This document shows, in pieces, positions 63,453 to 64,000 of a stretch of 64,000 nucleotides of DNA; within the stretch, counting starts at the first letter, position 1; every line of letters begins with the position of its first letter. The position numbers were made by a program, and so were the translations under genes. Below the pieces are notes generated by a model. It saw nothing but the letters and a program-made list of their open reading frames with translations. It was not told the DNA's origin and ran no database searches. Origin of the DNA: Syntrophotalea acetylenica (GTDB lineage: Bacteria; Desulfobacterota; Desulfuromonadia; Desulfuromonadales; Syntrophotaleaceae); assembly GCF_001888165.1 (NCBI RefSeq), contig NZ_CP015455.1, positions 1,420,001 through 1,484,000 of the forward strand. The letters run 5' to 3'.

Positions 63453-64000
63453 ATGATTCAGCTTTACAATGTCTGCATGTCATATCAGAAAGACGCCAGC
63501 GCCCTGACCGATTTCAGTCTCAAGGTTCCCAAGGGTGATTTTCTCTATCTGACCGGCTCCTCCGGGGCCGGAAAATCCACTCTTCTGAAATTGTTGTACG
63601 GCGCTGAAAAGCCCAGTCGAGGCCAGATTCTGGTCAATGGCATGAACATAACCCGTATGAGATCCTGGCGCATTCCTCTGCTGCGGCGCAAAATCGGCAT
63701 CGTATTTCAGGATTTCAAATTGATATCCACCCGGACCTTGTTTGAGAACGTCGCTTTTCCCCTCGAAGTTCAGGGTAAAAAGCGCTACGAAATCAGCAAC
63801 AAGGTTTATCAGGCCCTCAAACACGTCGGGTTGCAGGGAAAGCTGAACCGTCTGCCTTTGCAACTGTCCGGCGGCGAGCAGCAGCGGGCCGCCATTGCCC
63901 GGGCACTGGTTACGGATCCTTTGATACTGCTGGCCGACGAGCCCACCGGAAATCTCGATGACGACGTTGCCAACGATATCATGGAGCTTTTCAAGGGAGC
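63453..64000 (+). CDS. ftsE: Cell division ATP-binding protein FtsE (partial, cut by window end)
   Basis: The first 182 residues of an ABC ATPase. The start [18 protein letters not shown] is typical of FtsE; Walker [12 protein letters not shown] is at residues 35-45, the Q-loop [18 protein letters not shown] near 83-100, the signature [15 protein letters not shown] at 138-152 and Walker [12 protein letters not shown] at 159-169. FtsE acts with FtsX in septal peptidoglycan hydrolase control; ftsX would be expected just beyond the window. It follows the secretion operon closely and may be cotranscribed. Confidence 0.94.
   Translation, partial: MIQLYNVCMSYQKDASALTDFSLKVPKGDFLYLTGSSGAGKSTLLKLLYGAEKPSRGQILVNGMNITRMRSWRIPLLRRKIGIVFQDFKLISTRTLFENVAFPLEVQGKKRYEISNKVYQALKHVGLQGKLNRLPLQLSGGEQQRAAIARALVTDPLILLADEPTGNLDDDVANDIMELFKG

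Overview
The window reads as a chromosome segment of a Desulfuromonadales-type deltaproteobacterium (Desulfobacterota; Geobacter / Pelobacter-Syntrophotalea / Desulfuromonas relatives). This is inferred from gene content: a lexA-imuB-dnaE2 SOS cassette, a TatD hydrolase fused to a radical SAM enzyme, the tmk-holB-ricT-metG-tatD order, tig-clpP-clpX-lon-hup, and an atypical type II secretion operon whose secretin carries a cohesin-like tail. No species name can be supported from the sequence alone.

Layout. 1-1463: an interspersed repeat copy and four small genes, two of them paralogous zinc-ribbon proteins. 1485-~5760: an AT-rich, probably acquired glycan/lipid-glycosylation island (methyltransferase, two family-2 glycosyltransferases, one frameshifted membrane protein); composition switches back to GC-rich inside the last glycosyltransferase gene. 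6352-7866: a large membrane protein on the minus strand. 7885-19011 (minus): a complete tad/Flp pilus locus, from the Flp pilin through prepilin peptidase, CpaB, the secretin, a small lipoprotein, TadE, TadG, TadZ, TadA, TadB and TadC to TadD. 19718-20200: a GtrA-like flippase. 20227-25177 (minus): lexA, an ImuB-like Y-family polymerase and a DnaE2-like error-prone polymerase, flanked by two heptamer-periodic repeats. 25434-30778: aldo/keto reductase-ferredoxin, metF, alpha-glucan phosphorylase, an Rrf2 regulator and VanZ. 30775-36809: an AddB/AddA-like nuclease-helicase pair. 36904-41321: small lipoprotein, ferredoxin, KfrA-like and hypothetical genes. 41476-47220 (minus): tatD-rSAM, metG, ricT, holB, tmk. 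47663-47985: tRNA-His and tRNA-Leu. 48148-54151: protein quality control (tig, clpP, clpX, lon) and HU. 54263-54538: tRNA-Asp, tRNA-Val, tRNA-Asp. 54630-63445: a hybrid type II secretion / type IV pilus operon (GspF, GspE, PilM, PilN, PilO, PilP/GspC, secretin, two pseudopilins). 63453 to the end: ftsE, cut by the window edge.

Three conserved proteins (the island membrane protein, DnaE2, Lon) are each broken by exactly one missing base in a homopolymer (T6, G8, G5). Either the read set under-calls homopolymers or the genes are truly broken; reading the three as single genes restores family-typical proteins. The most interesting unexplained elements are a family of hairpin-bearing interspersed repeats (near 40, 19499, 39543, 47381), degenerate 7-bp periodic arrays on both sides of the SOS cassette, a direct-repeat operator embedded in the lexA promoter, and a three-way-junction RNA candidate between hup and the tRNA cluster (54184-54243).
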